Shown: positions 27,093 through 34,979 of the stretch, one piece after another
Layout: each line of letters begins with the position of its first letter
How positions within the stretch are numbered: the stretch's first letter is position 1
Source of the DNA: Streptomyces plumbidurans
Lineage (GTDB): Bacteria; Actinomycetota; Actinomycetes; Streptomycetales; Streptomycetaceae
DNA: 64,000 nt
Assembly (NCBI RefSeq): GCF_019857225.1
Contig: NZ_JAFJSY010000016.1
Location: forward strand, 124,001-188,000
Reading direction: 5' to 3'
Program-made: the position numbers and the translations under genes
The notes under the pieces: generated by a model
What the model was told of the DNA's origin: nothing
What the model saw: only the letters and a program-made list of their open reading frames with translations
Database searches by the model: none

Positions 27093-28498
27093 CGCGCACC
27101 GCCGTCGCCTGCGGCGCGCGGCACGAACGCCGTGACCCGCAGCCCGTGCGGCCGCGCCTGCCCCAGCTCCAGCCGGCCTCCGCGGCCCGCGAGCAACTGC
27201 TGGGCGATCGCCAGTCCCAGGCCCGTGCCGGTCGTGCCGCTCTGCCGGGCCGAGCGCCAGAACCTCTCCGTGGCCAGGGTCAGTTCCTCGGCCGTCAGGC
27301 CGGACCCGGTGTCGGTCACGGTGAGCCGCGCCCAGCCGCCTTCGGCGGTGCAGGACAGGGTGATCTCGGCGCCCTGACCCGCGTATTTGATGGCGTTGTC
27401 CAGGAGGATGTCCGCCACCTGGGCCAGCTCACGCTCCGTGCACAGGGCGGGTACGGGGCCGTCGGCGTCGGTGGTGAGGCGGATTCCGGCCCGGTCGGCG
27501 ACGGGCTGCCACAGCCGGTGCCGAGCCAGGGCGACCTCGGCGGCGTCGCAGCGGGCGTCCGCGTCGTCGGTCACCGTCAGCTCCCCGGCCCGGTGCTCGG
27601 CGGTCGCGAGGGCGAGCATGTCGTCCAGGAGCGTCTCCAGGCGGTCGAGCTCGGTGGTGACTCCGGTGTAGGTGCGCTCGGCCGACGGCGGCAGGTGGGT
27701 GTGCAGGGCGTCCACCCGCAGCCGTAGCGCCGCCATGGGGTTGCGCATCTGGTGGGAGGTGTCGGCGACGAGCCGGCCCTGCTGTTCCAGGGCGGCGATC
27801 ACCGTGCGCGCCATGCGGTTGAAGCCCGTGGCCAGCTGGCGCAGCTCGGGCGGGCCCGAGGCGCGGGTCTGTTCCGGTGGCAGGCCCGCGGCGAGCTGTC
27901 CGACGGCCCGGTCGAGGCGGCGCAGCGGGCTGACCACCCAGCGGGTCGCGACGCGGGCCAGCGCCGTGCAGGCCAGCGCGACCAGCGCCGTCCCGGCGAG
28001 GACAGCGGCCCAGCGTCTGGTGATGTCGGCGGCGGCGGTCGTGACCGAGGCGCGCAGGACGACGGCGCCGGTGACCTGGGTTCCGGTCCCGGCGGGCGCG
28101 GCGAACGTCCGGTGCCCCCGCGACCAGGGGCGCAGCGCCGCCGCGGGGCGGGCGCTCTGGTTGCGCAGCGCCGCGTCGATCAGCTGGGCGACGCCGGGCT
28201 GATCGGCCCGCATGCCGCCGGTCTGTACGACAGGGCCGTGGCGTCCGCGGATGTCGGTCACGACGAGTGCTTCCCCGTACAGCTGGGTGTAGCGGCGGGC
28301 CTCGGCGACGACCTGGGAGGTGTCGCCGGTCCGCGTCGCCTGGTCCATGAGGGAGGCGAAGCGGTCGAGGTCGGCGCTGCGGGCGAGCACGAGCTGCTGG
28401 GTGCGGTCCGAGGCGGTGAACAGCAGCAGCGGGACGGCGAAGGCGGCCGCCGCGAGGATCCCGAACAGCAGCAGCACGGCCTGGACGCGGGTACGCAC
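27089..28498 (-). CDS. Sensor histidine kinase
   Basis: A 469-residue membrane kinase. A first helix (~5-27, AVLLLFGILAAAAFAVPLLL) and a second (~163-185) frame an extracytoplasmic sensor domain of ~135 residues. Then follow a HAMP segment (WVVSPLRRLDRAVGQLAAG), the phosphorylated His249 in DTSHQMRNPMAALRL, the ATP-binding N box DILLDNAIKYAG and the G boxes VTDTGSGLTAEE and TGTGLGLAIAQQL. It is separated from the response regulator by 3 bp and overlaps the TAXI gene. It is of the TctE/QseC class, which often responds to tricarboxylates. Confidence 0.92.
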   Translation of the reverse strand: MRTRVQAVLLLFGILAAAAFAVPLLLFTASDRTQQLVLARSADLDRFASLMDQATRTGDTSQVVAEARRYTQLYGEALVVTDIRGRHGPVVQTGGMRADQPGVAQLIDAALRNQSARPAAALRPWSRGHRTFAAPAGTGTQVTGAVVLRASVTTAAADITRRWAAVLAGTALVALACTALARVATRWVVSPLRRLDRAVGQLAAGLPPEQTRASGPPELRQLATGFNRMARTVIAALEQQGRLVADTSHQMRNPMAALRLRVDALHTHLPPSAERTYTGVTTELDRLETLLDDMLALATAEHRAGELTVTDDADARCDAAEVALARHRLWQPVADRAGIRLTTDADGPVPALCTERELAQVADILLDNAIKYAGQGAEITLSCTAEGGWARLTVTDTGSGLTAEELTLATERFWRSARQSGTTGTGLGLAIAQQLLAGRGGRLELGQARPHGLRVTAFVPRAAGDGGAR

Positions 28499-28501
28499 GC
28501 C

Positions 28502-29164
28502 TCAGTCCCCGAAGCGGTAGCCGAAGCCGCGGATCGTGGTCAGCAGCTCGGGCCGTCCCAGCTTGGCGCGCAGCTGGGTGAGGTGGACGTCGAGGGAGCG
28601 GGAGGTGGTGTGGCGGGCGTCGCCCCACACCTCGTCGAGGAGCTGCTCGCGGCTGACCGCGGTGCCCGCCCGGCGCGCCAGCACGGCGAGGACGTCGAAC
28701 TCCTTGGCGGTCAGCTCGACCTCGGTCCCGGCGACCCGGACGCGCCGGGCGTCGAGGTCGATCTCGACGTCGTCGGTGCGGACGGCCCGTACACCGGGCT
28801 TGGCACCCTGGGCCCGGATCCGCCGGGTGACGGCGTCGATACGGGCGAGCAGCTCGGTCAGCCGTACCGGTTTGACCAGGTAGTCGTCGGCCCCCAGCCG
28901 CAGCCCGCGCACCACCGAGCGTTCGTCGCCGCGCGCCGTGAGGATCACCACGGGCAGATCGCTCACCGCACGCAGTCCGCGCAGCACCTCCAGGCCGTCG
29001 ATGTCGGGCAGACCCAGGTCGAGCAGCAGAAGGTCGGCGCTTCGGTGGTAGGTCATGACGTCCTTGCCGAGTCCGACCCGGCGGGTGTCGTGACCGTGGT
29101 CGTAGAGGACCTCCACGAGGGCTGCGGCCACCCCGTCGTCGTCCTCGGCCAGCAGCAGCTGCAT
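28502..29164 (-). CDS. OmpR-family response regulator
   Basis: A 220-residue regulator. The receiver domain has the acidic pocket AEDDDG (8-10), phospho-acceptor Asp49 in LLLLDLGLPD, Thr in ILTARGD and Lys in YLVKPVR. The C-terminal winged helix ends SLDVHLTQLRAKLGRPE and TTIRGFGYRFGD. It is the first gene of the operon with the kinase and TAXI protein, and divergent from ligJ. The direct repeat at 29234-29251 is a good candidate for its binding site, which would make it the activator of the ligJ-ligI-MFS operon. Confidence 0.93.
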   Translation of the reverse strand: MQLLLAEDDDGVAAALVEVLYDHGHDTRRVGLGKDVMTYHRSADLLLLDLGLPDIDGLEVLRGLRAVSDLPVVILTARGDERSVVRGLRLGADDYLVKPVRLTELLARIDAVTRRIRAQGAKPGVRAVRTDDVEIDLDARRVRVAGTEVELTAKEFDVLAVLARRAGTAVSREQLLDEVWGDARHTTSRSLDVHLTQLRAKLGRPELLTTIRGFGYRFGD

Positions 29165-29233
29165 ACGCCACCTCCTTTCGCCTGTGGTCGTGGCCCCGAA
29201 TGTAGACCACGAGGTCAGGAGGGGGTCGCGAAT

Positions 29234-29251
29234 GTTAAGGGCACGTTAGTT
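29234..29251. promoter_or_regulatory. OmpR-type direct-repeat operator candidate upstream of ligJ
   Basis: Two direct GTTA-containing heptamers, GTTAAGG and GTTAGTT, lie 11 bases apart (29234 and 29245), one DNA turn, in an AT-rich patch. This is the classic arrangement bound by tandem OmpR/PhoB-type regulators. It sits between the divergent response regulator gene and ligJ, ~90 bp upstream of the ligJ start. A further inverted repeat GTGGTC/GACCAC is at 29184-29210. Confidence 0.6.
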
Positions 29252-29287
29252 CCGCGCCGGGGCGCCTTTCGGCCTGTCCGGCGCGGA
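29251..29287 (+). promoter_or_regulatory. Inverted repeat in the ligJ upstream region
   Basis: A perfect 10-bp inverted repeat, TCCGCGCCGG (29251-29260) with CCGGCGCGGA (29278-29287), and a 17-base loop. It lies directly after the direct repeats and ends 52 bp before the ligJ start. In RNA it would form a stable hairpin in the leader, if transcription begins upstream of it. It may be an attenuator or mRNA stabiliser, or a DNA-level palindrome. Confidence 0.5.
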
Positions 29288-29339
29288 GTGAGTCTGCAGC
29301 CGTCCATGCCGACGTACCGGACCGCGAACGGATGCAGCA

Positions 29340-30365
29340 ATGATCATCGACTGCCACGGCCACTACACGACCGCTCCCCCGGCCCTGGCGGCCTGGCGGG
29401 AGCGGCAGATCGCCTCGCTCGCCGACCCGGCCGCCGCCCCCGCCCGCGCGGACCTGCGCATCGGTGACGACGAGCTGCGCGAGACGATCGAGGCGAACCA
29501 GCTGCGGCTGATGGACGAGCGCGGCATCGACATCACGGTCTTCTCGCCGCGCGCCTCCTTCATGGCGCACCACATCGGCGGCTTCGAGACGTCCGCCGAG
29601 TGGGCGGCCATCTGCAACGAACTCTGTCACCGCGTCAGCCTGTTGTACCCCGAGCGGTTCGCCCCGGCCGCGATGCTGCCGCAGTCACCCGGCGTCGACA
29701 TCGCCACCTGCCTGCCCGAACTCACGCGCTGCGTCGAGGAGTTCGGCGCGGTCGCGGTGAACCTCAACCCCGATCCCTCCGGCGGGCGCTGGAGCGCCCC
29801 GCCGCTCACGGACCACTCCTGGTATCCCCTCTACGAGAAGCTGGTCGAGTACGACGTCCCGGCCATGGTGCACGTCAGCACCAGCGTCAACCCGGCCTTC
29901 CACACCACCGGCGCGCACTACCTCAACGCCGACACCACGGCGTTCATGCAGCTGGTGCAGGGCGATCTGTTCGCCGACTTCCCGACCCTGCGGCTGATCA
30001 TCCCGCACGGCGGTGGCGCGGTGCCCTACCACTGGGGCCGCTTCCGCGGGCTCGCGATGGCGCTCGGCAAACCGGAGTTGGAGCAGCACGTCCTCGGCAA
30101 CGTCTTCTTCGACACCTGCGTCTACCACCAGCCCGGCATCGACCTCCTGCTCGGCGTCGTCCCCACCCGCAACGTCCTGTTCGCCTCGGAGATGATCGGC
30201 GCCGTCCGCGACATCGACCCGTGCAGCGGCCATCACTTCGACGACACCCGCCGCTACGTCGAGCAGGCCGGGCTGAGCGCGGACGCGCTGGCCGCGGTCC
30301 AGGAACGCAACGCGCGCGCCGTGTACCCGCGTCTGGACGCCCTGCTCAAGCGCCAGGGCCGCTGA
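29340..30365 (+). CDS. ligJ: 4-oxalomesaconate hydratase
   Basis: A 341-residue amidohydrolase-fold hydratase that closely follows Sphingobium LigJ. It begins MIIDCHGHYTTAPPAL with the metal ligands His6 and His8, then has DDELRETIEANQLRLMDERG, VAVNLNPDPSGGRWSAPPLT, VPAMVHVSTSVNPAFHTTGA, LIIPHGGGAVPYHWGRFRGL and FASEMIGAVRDIDP. It adds water to 4-oxalomesaconate to give 4-carboxy-4-hydroxy-2-oxoadipate in the protocatechuate 4,5-cleavage and gallate pathways. It is first gene of an operon with ligI and an MFS gene. The ribosome site before the ATG at 29340 is weak. Confidence 0.93.
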   Translation: MIIDCHGHYTTAPPALAAWRERQIASLADPAAAPARADLRIGDDELRETIEANQLRLMDERGIDITVFSPRASFMAHHIGGFETSAEWAAICNELCHRVSLLYPERFAPAAMLPQSPGVDIATCLPELTRCVEEFGAVAVNLNPDPSGGRWSAPPLTDHSWYPLYEKLVEYDVPAMVHVSTSVNPAFHTTGAHYLNADTTAFMQLVQGDLFADFPTLRLIIPHGGGAVPYHWGRFRGLAMALGKPELEQHVLGNVFFDTCVYHQPGIDLLLGVVPTRNVLFASEMIGAVRDIDPCSGHHFDDTRRYVEQAGLSADALAAVQERNARAVYPRLDALLKRQGR

Positions 30366-30391
30366 CCTTCCCACCCCCGAAGGAGAAACCC

Positions 30392-31333
30392 GTGCCCACC
30401 GCTGTCCCCAACTCCCCCGTGACCGAAGGCTGGTTGGACTGGTACGCCGACCCGTCCTCGCCGGTGTTCGCGCTGCCGCCCGGCACGGTCGACACCCACT
30501 GCCACATCTTCGGCCCGCAGGCCGCCTTCCCCTTCGCTCCGGAACGCAAGTACACGCCCTGCGACGCGAGCAAGGAGCAACTGTTCACGCTCCGCGACCA
30601 CTTGGGCATCGCCCGCAACGTCATCGTGCAGGCCACCTGTCACGGCGCCGACAACTCCGCCATGGTCGACGCCCTCCAGGCGTCGAACGGCCGGGCCCGC
30701 GGCATCGCCACCGTCCGCCCGGACGTCGGTGAGCGCGAACTGCTGGACCTGCACGACGCGGGCGTACGAGGCGTGCGCTTCAACTTCGTACGACGGCTGG
30801 TCGACGCCTCGCCCGAGGACGCGCTGAGCCTGATCGCGAAGAAGATCGCCCCGCTGGGCTGGCACATCGTCCTGTACTTCGAGAGTGCCGACCTGCCCGA
30901 CCTGGAGGACTTCTTCGGTTCGCTGCCCACGCCGCTGGTGGTGGACCACATGGGCCGGCCCGATGTGACCCGGCCCGTGGGCGGACCGGAGTTCTCCCGG
31001 TTCCTGCGCTTCGTCGCCGCGAACGACGTCTGGGTGAAGGTGACCTGCCCCGAGCGCCTGAGCGTGACGGGCCCCGCCGCCCTGGACGGCGAACGGCACC
31101 CCTACGCCGACGTCGTACCCTTCGCCCGCCGCGTCGTCGAGGAGTTCCCCGACCGCGTGCTCTGGGGCACGGACTGGCCCCATCCCAATCTCACCGACCA
31201 CATGCCCGACGACGGGCTCCTGGTCGACCAGGTGCCGCAGATCGCCGTCACCCCCGAACAGCGGCGCGGGCTGCTCGTCGACAACCCGATGCGCCTGTAC
31301 TGGCCCGGCGAACCCACCACGGAGGTGGCCTGA
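30392..31333 (+). CDS. ligI: 2-pyrone-4,6-dicarboxylate lactonase
   Basis: Start GTG at 30392 after AAGGAG; 313 residues. Sequence features agree closely with LigI: VDTHCHIFGPQAAFPFAPER, LRDHLGIARNVIVQATCHG, the loop GVRGVRFNFVRRLVDASPED, VVDHMGRPDVTR and LWGTDWPHPNLTDHMPDDG, with the end NPMRLYW. LigI is a metal-independent member of the amidohydrolase superfamily that opens 2-pyrone-4,6-dicarboxylate (PDC) to 4-oxalomesaconate, the substrate of LigJ next to it. 26 bp separate the two genes. It is the most specific pathway marker in the window. Confidence 0.94.
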   Translation: MPTAVPNSPVTEGWLDWYADPSSPVFALPPGTVDTHCHIFGPQAAFPFAPERKYTPCDASKEQLFTLRDHLGIARNVIVQATCHGADNSAMVDALQASNGRARGIATVRPDVGERELLDLHDAGVRGVRFNFVRRLVDASPEDALSLIAKKIAPLGWHIVLYFESADLPDLEDFFGSLPTPLVVDHMGRPDVTRPVGGPEFSRFLRFVAANDVWVKVTCPERLSVTGPAALDGERHPYADVVPFARRVVEEFPDRVLWGTDWPHPNLTDHMPDDGLLVDQVPQIAVTPEQRRGLLVDNPMRLYWPGEPTTEVA

Positions 31334-31334
31334 G

Positions 31335-32696
31335 ATGCAGCACTCCAACGCCCTCAACAGACTGAACCGGCTGCCCATCGGCCGCTTCCACAAGGTCACG
31401 CTGCTCGCCGTGTCCTTCGCGTACTTCTTCGAGTTCGCCGACATCAACACCTTCGCCACCACTGCGCCCAAACTGATCAAGCTGTGGGGCGTGACGATCG
31501 ACCAGGTCGCCTACGTCACCTCGATGTCCTTCGTCGGCATGTTCCTCGGGTCGATCGTCGCGAGCACCATGGCCGACCGGTGGGGCCGCAAACGCGCCCT
31601 GATGGTGACCACGTTGTGGTTCGGCGTCTTCTCGTTCGCGTCGGTGTTCTCCTGGGACATCGTCTCGCTCGGCGTGTTCCGCGTGCTGACCTCGGCGGGC
31701 CTGGCCGCGATGACCGTCGTCGCCGTCATCTACGTCAACGAGCTCTACCCCGCTGCCGTACGCGGCAAGTTCCAGGCGTACGCCATCGTCATCGGCATCT
31801 GCGGCACCCCGGCCACCAATCTCGTCGCGAGCGCGGTCGTGCCGCTCAACGACTGGTCGTGGCGGCTGATCTACCTGTGGGGAGCCCTGGGCATCCTGCT
31901 CGTCGTGTTCACCCGGCGGCTGAAGGAGTCCCCGCGCTGGTTCGAGAGCCGCGGCGAGTACGCCAAGGCGGACGAGGTGCTGCGGGAGATCGAGACGAGC
32001 GTGGCCGCGGAGAAGGGGCCCCTGCCCGAGCCGGAACCCCCCGTGGACGAAGCACCCACGACCCGCGCCCCGTTGAAGCTTCTGCTGCAGAAGAAGTACC
32101 TCTTCCCGACCCTGCTGCTCACCGTGCTGTGGGTCACCCAGACCGTCGGCTTCTTCGGCTACTCCAGCTGGGCGCCCACCCTGCTGGCCAAGGAGGGCTT
32201 CAGCGTCCAGAAGTCCGTCTTCTACGTCGCGCTCACCACGGTCGGCGCGCCGCTGGGCTCGTATCTGGCGGCGCTGGTCACCGACCGCTTCGAACGCAAG
32301 TGGTGCCTGGCCGCGTTCGGCATCGTCATCGCCCTGTGCGGCCTGCTGTACGGGCTAACGTTCAACCCGGTCCTGATCGTCGTCTTCGGCTTCCTGGTCA
32401 ACATGTTCGAGCGCGGCTACACCGCCCTCGCCTACGCCTACTCCCCCGAACTCTTCGACACCCGCGGCCGATCGCTGGGCACCGGCATGTCCTACGGCCT
32501 GGGCCGGCTGTCGAACGCCGCCGGTCCCCTGATCGTCGCGGGCCTCTACCAGAACCACGGATATCACAGCGTCTTCTACTTCATCGCCGGAACATGGCTG
32601 TTCGGCGCCGTGGCCCTGGCCGTCTTCGGTCCCCTGACCCGCCAGGCGCGCGGGGTCACGCGGAAGGCGGACCAGGAGGTCGTGCAAGTGCCGTAG
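31335..32696 (+). CDS. MFS importer, metabolite:H+ symporter type, of the PDC module
   Basis: A 453-residue, 12-helix MFS carrier of the sugar/metabolite porter branch: loop motif SIVASTMADRWGRKRALMV after helix 2, YVNELYPAAVRGKFQAYAIV after helix 5, the long central loop SPRWFESRGEYAKADEVLRE and the second-half ALVTDRFERKW. Its ATG is one base after the ligI stop and its Shine-Dalgarno (GGAGG) lies in the end of ligI, so expression is coupled. The likely substrate is PDC or a related polycarboxylate. Confidence 0.88.
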   Translation: MQHSNALNRLNRLPIGRFHKVTLLAVSFAYFFEFADINTFATTAPKLIKLWGVTIDQVAYVTSMSFVGMFLGSIVASTMADRWGRKRALMVTTLWFGVFSFASVFSWDIVSLGVFRVLTSAGLAAMTVVAVIYVNELYPAAVRGKFQAYAIVIGICGTPATNLVASAVVPLNDWSWRLIYLWGALGILLVVFTRRLKESPRWFESRGEYAKADEVLREIETSVAAEKGPLPEPEPPVDEAPTTRAPLKLLLQKKYLFPTLLLTVLWVTQTVGFFGYSSWAPTLLAKEGFSVQKSVFYVALTTVGAPLGSYLAALVTDRFERKWCLAAFGIVIALCGLLYGLTFNPVLIVVFGFLVNMFERGYTALAYAYSPELFDTRGRSLGTGMSYGLGRLSNAAGPLIVAGLYQNHGYHSVFYFIAGTWLFGAVALAVFGPLTRQARGVTRKADQEVVQVP

Positions 32697-32734
32697 CGAC
32701 GCGGTGCGTTGAGGCTTCGGTGGCGGACCGGCTT

Positions 32735-34885
32735 TCATCGCGTGACCACGCTCAGCCCCTCCGGCGCGCTCACGTCCACCATCCCGTCAACTGCGACCGA
32801 GACGTCCAACCGACCCTGCCCGAGCTGGAGTTGTGTCACCGTCAGGGGTGCGTAGGCGGAGGCGAAGGCGGGCGCCACCGTGACCGTTCCGGCGGGGACG
32901 TCCGCGTCGAGGCCGAGGGCGGACCGGAGTACGAGGACGGAGGAGGCGGCCGCCCAGGCCTGCGGGCGGCAGGACGCCGGGTAGGGCGCGGGCCGTGAAC
33001 CCCTCTCGCCGCCGTGCCCGGCGAACAGTTCGGGAAGACGGGAGTCGAAGGCGACCGACGCGGTCAGCAGTCCCTGCGCCAGGGAGGCGGCGGCATCCGG
33101 GAACCCGGATCTGACCAGGCCGTGCACGGCGATGGCGGTGTCGTGCGGCCAGATGGAACCCGTGTGGTAGCCGAAGGGGTTGAAGCCGACCGCGTCGCCG
33201 CTCAGCGTGCGCAGGCCGTGGCCCGCGTCGAGGTCGGGGCGGGTCAACCGGGCGGCCAGCAAGGCGCTCTCGTCGGCGTCGAGCAGTCCGGTGCCGAGAA
33301 GATGACCGAAGCCCGAGGTCACCGCGTCCGCCGGGCGGCCGTCGCCGTCCAGGGCGACTGCGGGGTAGGGGCCGTGCTCGTCCTCCACCCAGAAGCGCTT
33401 GCGGAACCGCTCGGCCAGTCGCTCCGCCCACTCCTCCCACGCATCGCCCCCGGGCCGGCCGAAGGCACGCAGCAACGCGGCCCCGCCGCGGGCCGCTTCG
33501 CAGGCGTACGCCTGCACTTCGCACAGGGCGATCGGGGCGGCGGCGAGTCGGCCGTCGCGGTAGCGGATGGAGTCGTAGGAGTCCTTCCAGCCCTGGTTGG
33601 ACAGGCCGCGGCCACTGTGGTCGACGTATTTGAGGAAGCCGTCGCCGCTCGCGTCGGCCTGGGTGCGCATCCAATCGAGCGCCGCCTCGGCGTGCGGCAG
33701 CAGCGCCTCGACCTCCCGGGGGTCGAGGCCCCAGCGCCAGGCGTCGTGCAGGAGGGTGATCCACAGGGGGGTCGCGTCGACGCTGCCGTAGTACACGGGC
33801 GGCAGCGCGAGGCGGTCCCCCGACTTCAGGGTTTCCCGGCGCACTTCGTGCAGGATCTTGCCCGGCTGCTCCTCCGTGACCGGGTCGGTCGCGGCGCCCT
33901 GGCGGCGGGCGAGCGTGCGCAGGGTTCCCGCGGCGAGATCGGTGCCGAGCGGGAGCAGCATGCGGGCGGCCCAGAGCGAGTCGCGGCCGAAGAGCGTCAG
34001 GAACCAGGGCGCACCGGCGGCCAGAAAGGTGTCCGGGCGCTCCGCGTCGGGCGAGCGGGGATCGGTCAGGCGCAGCCGGTCAAGGTCGGCCAGCGACCGG
34101 GTCAGCCACCGGTCGAGTACGCGATCCGCGCTGCGCAACGCGGGTGTGCGCCAAGGGAGTTGATTGTCGGGCGGGGCGGGGAACCGATCGCCGTCCGCAT
34201 AAGCCGCGGCGCAGCGGAGCGTCACGCTCCACGAGGTGCCCGGCGGCAGGTCGATGTCGTACGACAGCCGTCCCGCCGGCAGATGAACCGCGTCCGGTGC
34301 GGGTTCGCTGGTCAGCTGGACGGTGAAGTCCTCGGCCGCCCAGGAGAGTTTGATGCGGTCGGTGTCGGGGGCCTGCGGCGTCAGCACCCGCGGGGGCCGC
34401 CCGGACTTCACCTGCTCCATGGCGGCGAGGTCCGTTCCGGCGGTCACCGTCAGCCGGAGACCGACGTGCCGGACACCGGAGTTGGTGATCTCGACGACCT
34501 CCTCCATCCGTCCGGCCCCCGTCACCCGGCGCCGGTGCAGGGCGACCGCCGGATCCGGGCTCGTCTCGCCGAGGCCGCGCAGGACCGCCCTGAAGTCCGC
34601 CCGGTCCGCACCGCTCAACGCGCCCTGCACGGGTGCGAGAGCGATGTCCTCGACGGCGACGGTGAGTTCGGACAGTGCTCTGCGGTCTCCGTGGTAGAAG
34701 CCGTCCACACCCCCTCTGAACTGCCCGTCCGCAGACGAGATCGCAAGGCTCGGCGCATGCAGCGTGACCACCGCGTCGTGCAGGAACGGCTGCAGGCCCT
34801 CGGCCGCGGAGCCCGCCGTGGCCGTCGAGGCGTCGGTGTCCTGGGGCTTGACAGTGGAGTCCAAAGGAGTAGAACCTCTCAGCAT
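32735..34885 (-). CDS. Glycogen-debranching-type glycosidase (GDE N-terminal domain plus (alpha/alpha)6 barrel)
   Basis: 716 residues if the ATG at 34885 is used. The N-terminal third is the beta-sandwich GDE_N domain (GVDGFYHGDRRALSELTVAV, then GRMEEVVEITNSGVRHVGLR). The C-terminal two-thirds is an amylo-alpha-1,6-glucosidase-like barrel (FGRDSLWAARMLLPLGTD, YYGSVDATPLWITLLHDAWR, GLSNQGWKDSYDSIRYRDG, GSIWPHDTAIAVHGL). The ATG has no ribosome site and is 3 bases from a palindrome at 34888; a TTG at codon 8 behind GAGAGG is an alternative. It is divergent from a LacI regulator followed by a sugar ABC importer, so it probably acts intracellularly on an imported oligosaccharide. Confidence 0.85.
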   Translation of the reverse strand: MLRGSTPLDSTVKPQDTDASTATAGSAAEGLQPFLHDAVVTLHAPSLAISSADGQFRGGVDGFYHGDRRALSELTVAVEDIALAPVQGALSGADRADFRAVLRGLGETSPDPAVALHRRRVTGAGRMEEVVEITNSGVRHVGLRLTVTAGTDLAAMEQVKSGRPPRVLTPQAPDTDRIKLSWAAEDFTVQLTSEPAPDAVHLPAGRLSYDIDLPPGTSWSVTLRCAAAYADGDRFPAPPDNQLPWRTPALRSADRVLDRWLTRSLADLDRLRLTDPRSPDAERPDTFLAAGAPWFLTLFGRDSLWAARMLLPLGTDLAAGTLRTLARRQGAATDPVTEEQPGKILHEVRRETLKSGDRLALPPVYYGSVDATPLWITLLHDAWRWGLDPREVEALLPHAEAALDWMRTQADASGDGFLKYVDHSGRGLSNQGWKDSYDSIRYRDGRLAAAPIALCEVQAYACEAARGGAALLRAFGRPGGDAWEEWAERLAERFRKRFWVEDEHGPYPAVALDGDGRPADAVTSGFGHLLGTGLLDADESALLAARLTRPDLDAGHGLRTLSGDAVGFNPFGYHTGSIWPHDTAIAVHGLVRSGFPDAAASLAQGLLTASVAFDSRLPELFAGHGGERGSRPAPYPASCRPQAWAAASSVLVLRSALGLDADVPAGTVTVAPAFASAYAPLTVTQLQLGQGRLDVSVAVDGMVDVSAPEGLSVVTR

Positions 34886-34887
34886 TC

Positions 34888-34949
34888 GAACGTTCCAAAG
34901 ACATTAAGTGACTTGTCAGAGCGCTCGCAATGCTTTTGGAACGCTAAAA
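34888..34949. promoter_or_regulatory. Cluster of LacI-type operator palindromes between the glycosidase and lacI genes
   Basis: The 94-bp divergent spacer holds several palindromic elements: GAACGTTC (34888-34895), GAGCGCTC (34919-34926) and TTTTGGAACGC (34934-34944). The last is the inverse of CGTTCCAAA at 34891-34899. CG-centred 8-bp palindromes are typical of LacI-family operators. Their spacing suggests two or more sites controlling both divergent promoters. Confidence 0.6.
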
Positions 34950-34979
34950 CCACCGCTGCAAGTGAACGCCGGAGACCGT

